Below are positions 56,707 through 64,000 of a stretch of 64,000 bases of DNA, in pieces. The notes under the pieces were generated by a model. That model was not told where the DNA came from. It did not search any database and saw only the letters and a program-made list of their open reading frames with translations. Location of the stretch: positions 124,001 to 188,000 of the forward strand of contig CAWGUU010000003.1 in NCBI GenBank assembly GCA_963825765.1, in the 5' to 3' direction. How positions within the stretch are numbered: position 1 is the stretch's first letter; every line of letters starts with the position of its first letter. The position numbers and the translations under genes were made by a program. The stretch is from CAWGUU01 sp963825765. Lineage in GTDB: Bacteria; Actinomycetota; Acidimicrobiia; Acidimicrobiales; AC-14.

Positions 56707-57525
56707 ATGGCCCCTGAGACCCCGTCGCCTCCCACCCGGTCGCCGGGTCCGAGGTGGCCGGTGGCCCTGGTGACCGGCGCGTCAAGCGGGATCGGCGCCG
56801 CCTTCGCCCGGAAGCTGGCGGCCGCCGGCTCCGACCTGGTGGTGGTGGCCCGGCGCGGGGATCGGCTGGCGGCACTGGCGGTGGAGCTCGAATCGGCCGC
56901 GGGGGTTCGGGTCGAGACGCTCGTGGCCGACCTGACCGGCCCCGACCAGCTCGCCGTCGTCGAGGCCCGCCTGCGCGATCCCGTCCGGCCGGTCGACCTC
57001 CTCGTCAACAACGCGGGCGTCGGCGGCCACGGTCCGTTCGCCGAGCTCCCCGTCGACGAGGAGGAGCGTCGCATCCGCCTCAACGTGCTGGCGCCGGTGC
57101 GGCTGGCGTCGGCCGTCCTGCCAGGGATGATCGAGCGGGGACGGGGCGGCATCGTGAACGTGTCGTCGGTGTCCGGCGAGCAGCCGATCCCCTACGTGGC
57201 CACCTACTCGGCCACCAAGGCCTACCTGACCACCTTCAGCGAGGCCCTGCACGAGGAGGTGCGCGGGCAGGGCGTGACGGTCGTGGCCGTGCTCCCCGGA
57301 TTCACCCGCACCGAGTTCCACGACAGCGCCGGCATGTCCCGCAGCCTTCCGGGCCCGGTATGGATGTCGAGCGAGGCCATCGCCGAGGGGGCCCTGGACG
57401 CCCTGGCCAAGGGACGGGCGGTGTGCGTGCCCGGCGCCGGCTACCGCGGGCTCGTGGCGCTGGCCCGGCACGCGCCGCGGGGACTCGTCCGCCGCGTCGC
57501 CGGCCTAGTTGGTCGGCGGGCGTGA
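56707..57525 (+). CDS. Short-chain dehydrogenase/reductase
   Basis: A 272-residue classical SDR. NAD(P) motif 'ALVTGASSGIGAAFARKLAA' near residue 21 (TGxxxGxG), 'LVNNAGVGGHG' near 101 (NNAG), catalytic Ser in 'IVNVSSVSGEQPIPYVATYS' near 157 and Tyr-x-x-x-Lys in 'YSATKAYL' near 170. The arginines after the glycine motif suggest NADPH. Substrate unknown. ATG 56707 follows TAGCGT by 9 nt. Divergent from amt. Confidence 0.88.
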   Translation: MAPETPSPPTRSPGPRWPVALVTGASSGIGAAFARKLAAAGSDLVVVARRGDRLAALAVELESAAGVRVETLVADLTGPDQLAVVEARLRDPVRPVDLLVNNAGVGGHGPFAELPVDEEERRIRLNVLAPVRLASAVLPGMIERGRGGIVNVSSVSGEQPIPYVATYSATKAYLTTFSEALHEEVRGQGVTVVAVLPGFTRTEFHDSAGMSRSLPGPVWMSSEAIAEGALDALAKGRAVCVPGAGYRGLVALARHAPRGLVRRVAGLVGRRA

Positions 57526-57547
57526 TGCCGACCGAACCGACGTCCAC

Positions 57548-58540
57548 TCAGGCCTCCCCCACCAGCTCGGCCTCGACGTCGGGCCCGGGCTCGGGGGCGC
57601 CGGGCGCGGCCGGTTCGCCCCGAAGCGAGATGGCGCAGGTCACGCCCGCGATCGTTCCCTTGGCCGCCGCCACCTGCACCAGCTGGATGCCGGGCGTCAC
57701 GTCGCCGGCGGCGTAGACGCCGGGGACGCTCGTGCGGCACTCGTCGTCGACGGCGACGCAGCCCTGCTCCGTCAGCTCGCACCCCAGCTGGACGGCGAGG
57801 TCGGTGCGGGGCCGGTGCCCGATCGAGAAGAAGGCCAGGTCGCAGGTCAGCACCTCGCCGCCCCTGAGCCGCACGCCCAGCAGGTCGCCCCTCGTGCCGA
57901 GGAAGGCGACGGCGTCGTCCTCCAGGACCGCGACGCCGTTGCGGTCGAGCGCCGCCCGCCGGGTGTCGTCACCCTCGAACCGGGCACCGTCGGTGACGAT
58001 CGTGACGTCGGCCGCCCAGTCCAGCAGGGTGAGGGCGTAGCCGGCCACGTCCGCGCTCCACCCGAGCACGACGACATGGCGGTCGCGCGCCTCGTAGCCG
58101 TCGCACGTCGGGCAGTGGAAGGCCGACGCCCCGTAGTGGTCGAAGAAGCCGTCGACCTCCGGGAAGAGGTCGACCACCCCGGTGGCCAACACGACCCGCC
58201 GGCACCGGAGGCCGCCACGGTCCTGCACGCGGATCGAGAACGTGCCATCGGCCTCGGTCCGCGCCGACGTGGCCCGGCCGTCCTGGAGCTGGGCGGTGGG
58301 GTAGGCGACGAGCTCGGCCCGTCCCCGGGCCAGAAGTTCCTTCGGGTCGGTGGCGTCCCGGCCGAGGTAGCCGTGGGTCTGCTCCACGTACTCGTTGCGG
58401 TACTCCCCGCCGTCGAGCACCAACACCCGGCGGCGGTGACGGGCCAGCCACGTCGCCGCGCTCAGCCCGGCCGGGCCACCGCCGACGACGACAGCGTCGA
58501 GGGTCGGCGGTGGACGGCCGTCCTCTCCAGGCTGGGTCAG
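57548..58540 (-). CDS. Thioredoxin reductase-like FAD/NAD(P) disulfide oxidoreductase
   Basis: About 330 residues. FAD motif 'DAVVVGGGPAGLSAATWLAR' near residue 17, redox 'FHCPTCDGYEARD' with a CxxC near 140, NAD(P) motif 'HVVVLGWSADVAGYALTLLD' near 155 (Gly-rich but with 'GWSADVAG') and the terminal 'VPGVYAAGDVTPGIQLVQVA' near 285. Homology reaches upstream of any ATG/GTG/TTG; CTG at 58540 overlaps the hemerythrin stop as CTGA, so a non-standard, coupled start is likely. It could reduce a thioredoxin, including that of the Grd operon (inference), or an organic disulfide. Confidence 0.82.
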   Translation of the reverse strand: MTQPGEDGRPPPTLDAVVVGGGPAGLSAATWLARHRRRVLVLDGGEYRNEYVEQTHGYLGRDATDPKELLARGRAELVAYPTAQLQDGRATSARTEADGTFSIRVQDRGGLRCRRVVLATGVVDLFPEVDGFFDHYGASAFHCPTCDGYEARDRHVVVLGWSADVAGYALTLLDWAADVTIVTDGARFEGDDTRRAALDRNGVAVLEDDAVAFLGTRGDLLGVRLRGGEVLTCDLAFFSIGHRPRTDLAVQLGCELTEQGCVAVDDECRTSVPGVYAAGDVTPGIQLVQVAAAKGTIAGVTCAISLRGEPAAPGAPEPGPDVEAELVGEA

Positions 58541-59088
58541 CGGGCCCCGACCTTCTCCTTGAGCGCGTTCCGTGCCCTGTCCGCGACGCCGGCGCCGGCG
58601 CCGGCGACCAGGTTGGCGGGCGGCTCGTCGGGGGCCTTCGGGTGGGGCTTGGTGGGGGCCGTCTTCTTGGCCTCCTCCATCTTGGCCCCGAGCTCTTGCA
58701 GCGGCTTGCGCTTCATCTCCTTGCGGACCTCGGGGAAGAGCTCCTGCTCCTCCTCCTCCACGTGGTGCCTGACGCTCTCGATCAGCACCGTGGTCTTGGC
58801 CCGGAAGCGCTCCGCCTTCGGATCCATGCCGTCGATCTCGGACAGCAGCCACTTGGCGACGTGGTGCTCCTCGAGGGCCTCGAGGATGGTGTCGTCGGCG
58901 TCGGGCATCGCCTCGCGAACTGCCGGATAGAAGATCTGCTCTTCGATGGCGGCGTGCACCGAGAGCTCCTTGATGATCTCGTCGGCGATCTTGCGGCTCG
59001 CCTTGGGGTCGTCCTCCGACTTCTCGAATTGTTTGAAAAGTCGTTCCACGGTCTTGTGATCCTGCTTCAGCAACGTGATGGCATCCAT
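58537..59088 (-). CDS. Hemerythrin-like cation-binding protein
   Basis: A 183-residue HHE-domain protein. The first HHE unit reads 'ITLLKQDHKTVERLFKQFE' (His near 11), 'HAAIEEQIFYP' (His and Glu near 47-51), then 'EALEEHHVAKWLLSEIDGMD' and 'HHVEEEEQELFPEVR' near 110, giving the His/Glu set of a non-haem diiron centre. A lysine/proline-rich tail follows. Such proteins sense or buffer O2, iron or reactive oxygen. It is coupled to the thioredoxin-reductase-like gene by CTGA overlap. Confidence 0.87.
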   Translation of the reverse strand: MDAITLLKQDHKTVERLFKQFEKSEDDPKASRKIADEIIKELSVHAAIEEQIFYPAVREAMPDADDTILEALEEHHVAKWLLSEIDGMDPKAERFRAKTTVLIESVRHHVEEEEQELFPEVRKEMKRKPLQELGAKMEEAKKTAPTKPHPKAPDEPPANLVAGAGAGVADRARNALKEKVGAR

Positions 59089-59123
59089 GCGCCTGTCATT
59101 CCCTGCTCCAAACCGTCGTTAAC

Positions 59124-59504
59124 GTGAGGTTCATCGAAATCCGGACGACGCTCACCCCGTCCCCCGCCAGCGTGGGCGCCGCCCGCCGGTTCGTGCGCGA
59201 CGTGCTGATCTCCCGGATGGTCGGCTTCGGAGTCGTCGACACCGTCGAGCTGCTGACCAGCGAGGTCGTCACCAACGCCCTGGTGCACGCCCGCTCGGCT
59301 CCCGAGCTGCGGGTCGAGGTCCGCTCCGACGCGGTGCGGGTGGAGGTGTGCGACACGAGCGAGACTGAGCCGGTGCTGCAGCAGCCTGGCCCGGACAGCG
59401 CGTCCGGGCGGGGCATGGCCATCGTCGAGCAGCTCGCCACCGGATGGGGCGTGGAGCGCGTGCCCCACGACGGCAAGCGGGTGTGGTTCGAGGTCCGTAC
59501 GTGA
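59124..59504 (+). CDS. RsbW/SpoIIAB-like ATP-binding anti-sigma-type protein
   Basis: A 126-residue HATPase_c domain protein: 'SVGAARRFVRDVLISRMVGF' at the N-terminus, N-box 'LLTSEVVTNALVHARSAP' near residue 48, 'VEVCDTSETEP' near 72 and G2-type 'SGRGMAIVEQLATGWGVE' near 95. This is the stand-alone GHKL kinase fold common in actinobacteria that controls sigma factors or anti-sigma antagonists. GTG 59124. The following gene overlaps by four bases. Confidence 0.85.
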   Translation: MRFIEIRTTLTPSPASVGAARRFVRDVLISRMVGFGVVDTVELLTSEVVTNALVHARSAPELRVEVRSDAVRVEVCDTSETEPVLQQPGPDSASGRGMAIVEQLATGWGVERVPHDGKRVWFEVRT

Positions 59505-59938
59505 AGGTTGTCCTCTTGGCCCTGCCCGTGAACGTCCAGCTCCGCAGCATCCAGCACATCTCCGACCTGCGCCATGAGCTGCTGATCGTGCGCTCGGGCG
59601 AGGAAGCGGGGCGGGTGGGCCACGATCCCCGGCTGGGAAAGCTCCTCGACGACATCGACCCCGACGGCATCGTCGGCGCTGCCGGGCGGGCGCAGACGGA
59701 AGCGGCCAAGGCCGACGGGCTGGACGAGATCGACGTCGAGCTCGACCTGTCGCCGGAGACGGCGCCGTCCTACGAGCGGATGGTGGCGGCGCTGGAGGAG
59801 GCCGACGACCTGTGCCGGGAGCTGGAGCTGCTGACCCTGGCCGCACCTCCGGAAGTGGCGGACTTCCGTCGCTGGGCCGCGGCCGAGATCGTCGGCCAGC
59901 TCACGGAGAGCACGTCGCCGGAACCCTTCGCCGGCTGA
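59501..59938 (+). CDS. Conserved hypothetical protein coupled to the anti-sigma-like gene
   Basis: A 145-residue soluble protein beginning 'VKVVLLALPVNVQLRSIQH' with a central 'LDEIDVELDLSPETAPSYER' and a helical, acidic end ('ALEEADDLCRELELLTLAAP'). GTG overlaps the previous stop (GTGA), so the two products probably work together. Genes of this type follow HATPase_c anti-sigma genes in other actinobacteria as far as I recall, but the function is not known to me. Confidence 0.65.
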   Translation: MKVVLLALPVNVQLRSIQHISDLRHELLIVRSGEEAGRVGHDPRLGKLLDDIDPDGIVGAAGRAQTEAAKADGLDEIDVELDLSPETAPSYERMVAALEEADDLCRELELLTLAAPPEVADFRRWAAAEIVGQLTESTSPEPFAG

Positions 59939-59965
59939 CCCCTGTCTAGTCCGGTGTGACAGTGC

Positions 59966-60361
59966 TCAGCCGCCTACCGGCGAGCCGCAGGCCGGTGACC
60001 CGAACGGGCCCTCCAAGCCCTTCTTGGACACCGCGGTGACGACGAAGCAGCGGGGGCCGGGGGCGACGCCGCCCGTGGGCCACGGCCAGAAGTCGGCGGC
60101 GTCGACGATGCCGATGCGGCCGGGGGCGATCTCGCCGAGAGCCTCGGGCGTGACGACGGCCAGGTGCCACCACGTGCCGGCGCCCTTCTTCTCGTAGACC
60201 CGGTAGAACGCGACGCCGGCCGACGGCGGCAACGGGTCCCACGTGACGACGACCTCGCCGCTGCCCCCGCCGGTCTCAGCGGTCAGGCCCGAGACCTGCG
60301 GCGGCGGTGGGCAGCAGCGCCACCGCTGGAACCATCCGCCGGAGGGTCCTATCGACGCCAT
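59966..60361 (-). CDS. Small fibronectin type III-like protein
   Basis: A 131-residue protein with one FN3-like fold: 'TAETGGGSGEVVVTWDPLPP', 'VAFYRVYEKKGAGTWWHLAV' and 'GPRCFVVTAVSKKGLEGPFG'. No signal peptide or membrane helix is obvious; the N-terminus is short and Cys/Pro-rich ('RWRCCPPPPQV'). ATG 60361 is 16 bases downstream of dnaE2 and in the same direction, so it may be carried on the SOS transcript. Role unknown. Confidence 0.65.
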   Translation of the reverse strand: MASIGPSGGWFQRWRCCPPPPQVSGLTAETGGGSGEVVVTWDPLPPSAGVAFYRVYEKKGAGTWWHLAVVTPEALGEIAPGRIGIVDAADFWPWPTGGVAPGPRCFVVTAVSKKGLEGPFGSPACGSPVGG

Positions 60362-60377
60362 CGCGTCAGGGTAACCC

Positions 60378-63300
60378 TCACCGGAAGTCGCGGGACCGGC
60401 CCGACTCCACCGCCAGCGACAGCGCCTCGATGCTCTCGGCGATCAGGTTGGTGACCCCCTCGGCCCGCTCGAGCCTGCCCTTGACCAGCAGCGCCGCCGC
60501 CGACCGGGCCACCCGCCGGTGGGCCGCCCACACCGCGGCGTTGCAGATGACGTTGAGCATCCCGGTCTCGTCCTCGAGGTTCACGAAGATGGTGCCCCCC
60601 GCGGTGGCCGGGCGCTGGCGGTGGGTGACGGTGCCGCCCACCTTCACCCGCCGGCCGTGGGGCACCTTGGCGAGGCCGCCGATGCTGACCGCGCCCATGG
60701 CGTCGAGGCGGGGCCGGGCGAACTGCACCGGGTGGCGGTCGGGGGAGATGCCGGTGGCCCACAGGTCGGCGGCGGTGACCTCGGGATCGGTCATCGACGG
60801 CAGCTGCGGGGCGTCGGTGCCGCAGACGACGCCTGGCAGGCGGTTTGACCCGCCTTGGGCGACCGCCCCCGCCTCCCACAGCGCCTCCCGGCGGGGACTG
60901 TTTCGATCCCCTTTGGCGAAACAGCCGAAGGCGCCGGCGGTGGCCAGCGCCTCCACGGCCGGGAGGGGGGCGCCGGTGCGCCGCACCAGGTCCTCCATGC
61001 TGTGATAGGGACGCCGCTCGGCGATGCGGGCGGCCAGGGCGTCGCCGACGTTGCGGACGGACCCGATGCCGAGGCGAAGGGCATGCGAACTGGTGACACT
61101 GGACCGTTCCTGGCGCGGTTGTGCGTCACCGGTTCGCTGGGGGGTGGGCTCCAACGTCGCCTTGGCTGCGCTGGCGTTGACGTCGGGGCCGAAGACAGTG
61201 ACCCCGTGGCGGCGGGCGTCGGCCACGAGGGTGTTGGGCGAGTAGAAGCCCATGGGCTGGGAGTTGAGCAGGGCGGCGCAGAAGGCGGCCGGGTAGTGCA
61301 GCTTCATCCAGGACGACGAGTAGACGAGGTAGGCGAACGACACCGAGTGGCTCTCGGGGAACCCGAAGTTGGCGAAGGCGGAGAGCTTCTCGTACACCTG
61401 GTCGGCGACGCCGCCGACGATGCCGTTGCGGGCCATCCCCTCGTAGAGACGTCCCCGCAACGCCTCCATCCGCTCGGTGCTGCGCTTGGACCCCATGGCC
61501 TGGCGCAGCTGGTCGGCCTCGCCGGCCGAGAACCCGGCCACGTCGATGGCGATCTGCATCATCTGCTCCTGGAAGAGCGGCACGCCCAGCGTCTTCTTCA
61601 GGGCCGGCTCGAGCAGGGGGTGCAGGTAGGTGACCGGCTCCTTGCCGTTGCGGCGACGGATGTAGGGGTGCACCGACCCGCCCTGGATGGGGCCGGGACG
61701 GATCAGGGCCACCTCCACCACCAGGTCGTAGAAGGTGCGGGGGCGGAGGCGGGGCAGGGTGGCCATCTGGGCCCGGCTCTCCACCTGGAACACGCCCACC
61801 GAGTCGGCCCGGCACAGCATCTCGTAGACCTCGGGCTCCTGGGGGATGGTGGCCAGGTCGACGTCGACGCCGTGGGCGTCGCGGATGAGGTCGACGCCGA
61901 GGTGGAGGGCGGTGAGCATGCCCAGGCCCAGCAGGTCGATCTTGACCAGGCCGACGGCGGCGCAGTCATCCTTGTCCCACTGGAGCACGCTGCGGTTCTC
62001 CATCCGGGCCCACTCCACCGGCACCACCTCCACCACCGGCCGGTCGCAGATCACCATCCCCCCCGAGTGGATGCCCAGGTGGCGGGGAAAGCCCTGGATC
62101 TGGCGGGCCAGGTCGAGCACCGGCTGGGGGACGTCGCAGTCGTCGGCCGGCGTCCCTGTTGCATTGATTGGGAGCTGGTAGCCGTCGACCTGCTTGGACC
62201 AGGCGTCGAGGGCGCCGGGGGGATGGCCGAGGGCCCGGCCCATGTCGCGCACCGCCGACTTGGGCCGGTAGGTGATGACGTTGGCCACCTGGGCCGCGTT
62301 CTCCCGCCCGTAGCGGTTGTAGACGTACTGGATGGCCTCCTCCCGCCGGTCGTGCTCGATGTCGACGTCGATGTCGGGGGGACCGTCGCGCTCGGGTGAC
62401 AGGAACCGCTCGAAGAGCAGCTTCAGGCTCACCGCGTCGGCGTTGGTGATGCCCAGGGCGTAGCAGACGGCGCTGTTGGCCGCCGACCCCCGCCCCTGGC
62501 AGTAGATGTCGTTGCGGCGGCAGAACTGGACGATGTCCCAGACGATGAGGAAGTAGCCGGGGAAGCCGAGGGCGTCGATCATGGCCAGCTCGTGCTCGAT
62601 CTGGCGGTAGGCGCCGGGCACCCGTTCGGTGGGACCGGGCCGGCCGTAGCGCTCCTCCGCCCCCCGCATCGTGAGCTCCCGCAGCCAGCTCATCTCGGTG
62701 TGGCCGTCGGGCACCGGGTAGTCGGGCAGGTTGGGGGCGACGAGGCGCAGGTCGAAGGCGCAGTCGCGGCCGATCTCGGCCGCCCGCTCGACCGCGCCGG
62801 GGTAGCGGGCGAAGCGGCGGGCCTGCTCCGCGCCCGACCGCAGGCAGGCCGACGCCGACGCCGGCAGCCAGCCGTCGAGCTCGTCGAGGGACCGGCGGGC
62901 CCGCACCGCGGCGAGGGCGGTGGCCAGGGGACGGCGGGCCGGGGTGGCGTAGTGGACGTTGTTGGTGGCCACCACGTCGACGCCCGCCTCGGCCGCCAGG
63001 GCGACGAGGGCGTCGTTGCGAGCCGAGTCGAGGGGGTCGCCGTGGTCCCAGAGCTCGACGGCCACGCTGTCGCGCCCGAAGGCGTCTGTCAGGAGGGCCA
63101 GCTCGCGGCCGGCGGCGGCCGGGCCGCTGTCGACGAGGGCCGCCGGCACCGTGCCTTTCCGACAGCCGGTGAGAACCTGCCACCGCCCACCGTGGCTGTC
63201 GGCCAGGTCGTCGAGCGACGCTTTGGGCAGGCCCTTCTCGCCCGCTCGCATGTGGGCGGCGCTGGCCGCCCTGCTCAGGCGGGCGTAGCCGTCGGGGTCG

Positions 63301-63755
63301 CGGGCCAGCACCAGCAGGTGGCGGCCCTCGGGGTCGGGCGCGCCCTGCTGCGACCGGCGCGGGAGGTCGAGGGTGAGCTCGGTGCCGAAGACGGTGGGCA
63401 CGCCGAGGGCGGCCGCCGCCTCGGCGAAGCGGACGATGCCGTAGAAGCCGTCGTGGTCGGTGAGGGCCAGGGCTTCCAGCCCCAGCCGGGCCGCCTCCTC
63501 GGCCAGCTCCTCGGGGTGGGACGCCCCGTCGAGGAAGCTGAAGTTGGAGTGGCAGTGCAGCTCGGCGTAGGGGACGGACCGGTGTCGATCGGATAGTGGG
63601 CGGCGAGTGGTGGCGGGAGAAGGGGGTGGGGGTGGCTGGTACGGGCCCCGCTTGTTGGACCAGGCCGGGCTGTCGCCCCCGTCGGCCGTCGGCGGCCGGC
63701 CCGACAGCCGCCGCTCGAGCTCCGACCACGGCATCGGAGGATTGATCCACCCCAC
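60378..63755 (-). CDS. dnaE2: Error-prone DNA polymerase III alpha subunit DnaE2
   Basis: An 1125-residue C-family polymerase. N-terminal PHP domain ('YAELHCHSNFSFLDGASHPE'), palm with catalytic aspartates in 'GPPDIDVDIEHDRREEAIQY' near residue 455, thumb/fingers ('YPAAFCAALLNSQPMGFYSP'), helix-hairpin-helix region ('LRLGIGSVRNVGDALAARI') and a C-terminal OB domain ('KVGGTVTHRQRPATAGGTIF'). No proofreading exonuclease, as in other DnaE2 proteins. It works with ImuA'/ImuB for SOS mutagenesis. An in-frame 59-bp repeat (61086-61144) inserts about 20 unusual residues just before 'LRLGIG'. A LexA box precedes the ATG. Confidence 0.95.
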   Translation of the reverse strand: MGWINPPMPWSELERRLSGRPPTADGGDSPAWSNKRGPYQPPPPPSPATTRRPLSDRHRSVPYAELHCHSNFSFLDGASHPEELAEEAARLGLEALALTDHDGFYGIVRFAEAAAALGVPTVFGTELTLDLPRRSQQGAPDPEGRHLLVLARDPDGYARLSRAASAAHMRAGEKGLPKASLDDLADSHGGRWQVLTGCRKGTVPAALVDSGPAAAGRELALLTDAFGRDSVAVELWDHGDPLDSARNDALVALAAEAGVDVVATNNVHYATPARRPLATALAAVRARRSLDELDGWLPASASACLRSGAEQARRFARYPGAVERAAEIGRDCAFDLRLVAPNLPDYPVPDGHTEMSWLRELTMRGAEERYGRPGPTERVPGAYRQIEHELAMIDALGFPGYFLIVWDIVQFCRRNDIYCQGRGSAANSAVCYALGITNADAVSLKLLFERFLSPERDGPPDIDVDIEHDRREEAIQYVYNRYGRENAAQVANVITYRPKSAVRDMGRALGHPPGALDAWSKQVDGYQLPINATGTPADDCDVPQPVLDLARQIQGFPRHLGIHSGGMVICDRPVVEVVPVEWARMENRSVLQWDKDDCAAVGLVKIDLLGLGMLTALHLGVDLIRDAHGVDVDLATIPQEPEVYEMLCRADSVGVFQVESRAQMATLPRLRPRTFYDLVVEVALIRPGPIQGGSVHPYIRRRNGKEPVTYLHPLLEPALKKTLGVPLFQEQMMQIAIDVAGFSAGEADQLRQAMGSKRSTERMEALRGRLYEGMARNGIVGGVADQVYEKLSAFANFGFPESHSVSFAYLVYSSSWMKLHYPAAFCAALLNSQPMGFYSPNTLVADARRHGVTVFGPDVNASAAKATLEPTPQRTGDAQPRQERSSVTSSHALRLGIGSVRNVGDALAARIAERRPYHSMEDLVRRTGAPLPAVEALATAGAFGCFAKGDRNSPRREALWEAGAVAQGGSNRLPGVVCGTDAPQLPSMTDPEVTAADLWATGISPDRHPVQFARPRLDAMGAVSIGGLAKVPHGRRVKVGGTVTHRQRPATAGGTIFVNLEDETGMLNVICNAAVWAAHRRVARSAAALLVKGRLERAEGVTNLIAESIEALSLAVESGRSRDFR
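61086..61144 (-). repeat. 59-bp palindromic interspersed repeat, copy 2, inside dnaE2
   Basis: Same length and ends as the repeat at 22658-22716. Here CGAACTGGTGACAC and GCGTCACCGGTTCG form a 14-bp inverted repeat with two mismatches. On the coding strand it is translated in frame as 'PQRTGDAQPRQERSSVTSS', an insertion not expected in DnaE2. Confidence 0.65.
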
Positions 63756-63771
63756 ATCCGCCGACTGTAGC

Positions 63772-63785
63772 CGAACGTATGTTCG
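63772..63785 (-). promoter_or_regulatory. LexA (SOS) box upstream of dnaE2
   Basis: CGAACGTATGTTCG is a perfect palindromic match to the Gram-positive/actinobacterial LexA operator (GAAC-N4-GTTC core). It lies 17 bases before the dnaE2 ATG, between dnaE2 and imuB, so dnaE2 should be DNA-damage inducible from its own promoter. Confidence 0.85.
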
Positions 63786-63813
63786 ATACCTCTCGCGAGG
63801 ACGTGCAGCTCAG

Positions 63814-64000
63814 TCAGTCGTAGGTGGCCTCCACCGACCAGCGGCCACCCTCCACGACGAGGAGGTGGGCGGCGCCGTCGGCGGTGACGACCTGGGCACG
63901 CGCCCGGCGACGGTGGGCGGCGGGATCCCACCATCGCTCGTCGACCGGCCACGGCCCGGCCCACGCCGTGACCTCGACGACGGGCCCACCGGCCAGCGAC
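63814..64000 (-). CDS. imuB: ImuB-like Y-family polymerase homologue, C-terminal end (partial)
   Basis: The last 62 residues of a gene entering from beyond the window, ending in TGA at 63814. 'VTAWAGPWPVDERWWDP', 'RRRARAQVVTADGAAHLLVV' and 'EGGRWSVEATYD' match the C-terminal block of actinobacterial ImuB proteins. ImuB is an inactive Y-family homologue that recruits DnaE2 to the clamp. The position immediately upstream of dnaE2 is the classic imuA'-imuB-dnaE2 cassette. Confidence 0.8.
   Translation of the reverse strand, partial: SLAGGPVVEVTAWAGPWPVDERWWDPAAHRRRARAQVVTADGAAHLLVVEGGRWSVEATYD

Noticed and set aside
60855..62399. 514-codon open frame opposite dnaE2
   Set aside because: Antisense shadow of the DnaE2 catalytic region with no domain of its own.

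Overview
The window reads as a chromosomal segment of a high-GC Actinomycetota bacterium. Lineage markers are a WhiB-type Fe-S regulator, a mycothiol S-conjugate amidase, a SigK/RskA-like sigma/anti-sigma pair, a DtxR/IdeR-type iron box, a Gram-positive LexA box in front of dnaE2, and many GTG/TTG starts with a -10-like TANNNT hexamer 6-8 nt upstream (probably leaderless mRNAs). An acidimicrobial lineage is my guess, not something the sequence proves. Coding density is high, no gene-free stretch exceeds 300 bases, and I saw no tRNA, rRNA or CRISPR array.

Layout. 0-3.8 kb: tail of a GntR-like regulator, a GlcD-type FAD oxidase, small and zinc-ribbon proteins, YceI, WhiB. 3.9-9.5 kb: a selenocysteine-dependent glycine-reductase-like operon (GrdE-like, selenoprotein GrdB, GrdC, thioredoxin, selenoprotein GrdA, diiron metallo-beta-lactamase-fold protein). 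Two genes that look truncated are joined by reading in-frame UGA as selenocysteine: grdB (UGA at 6201) and grdA (UGA at 8393). 9.6-16.6 kb: an accessory, decaying stretch with a doubly frameshifted signal peptidase, an ATP-grasp gene, an IS110 transposase, a VOC protein, a trehalose-synthase-like GH13 enzyme and a wrecked nhaA. 16.7-25.8 kb: acyltransferase-3/SGNH protein, NfeD-flotillin pair, DUF72, hydrolase, RecB/Cas4-like nuclease, membrane protein, PAP2 phosphatase. 26-31 kb: secreted nuclease and a surface-sugar operon (acetyltransferase, glycosyltransferase, fused dehydrogenase-acetyltransferase, aminotransferase). 31-35.4 kb: cupin, YdjC deacetylase, ECF sigma/anti-sigma, two Tat-exported ferritin-like proteins. 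35-43 kb: mycothiol and metal-related housekeeping genes, CorA, a pentapeptide lipoprotein, a polysaccharide deacetylase. 43.4-46 kb: iron-box-controlled imelysin and dihaem oxidoreductase. 46-49.6 kb: PhoU/TrkA-C regulator and MgtE-like transporter. 49.7-60.4 kb: FAD oxidoreductase, M23 peptidase, amt-glnK-glnD nitrogen operon, SDR, hemerythrin and thioredoxin-reductase-like pair, anti-sigma-like ATPase. 60.4-64 kb: SOS mutasome genes dnaE2 and imuB.

The most unusual content is the Grd-like operon. Relative to the clostridial glycine reductase as I remember it, the GrdE-like protein lacks the cysteine that becomes the pyruvoyl group, GrdB has changed its Sec-x-x-Cys-x-x-Cys motif to Sec-x-x-Gly-x-x-Cys, and no GrdD is present. 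GrdA keeps Cys-x-x-Sec, and a thioredoxin is embedded. The expected reading is a reductive, selenol/thiol-dependent cleavage system whose substrate and product release may differ from acetyl-phosphate-forming glycine reductase. The selenocysteine machinery (selA, selB, selC, selD) is not in this window and must lie elsewhere.

A second structural finding is a 59-bp palindromic repeat present upstream of the RecB-like gene and, in frame, inside dnaE2.
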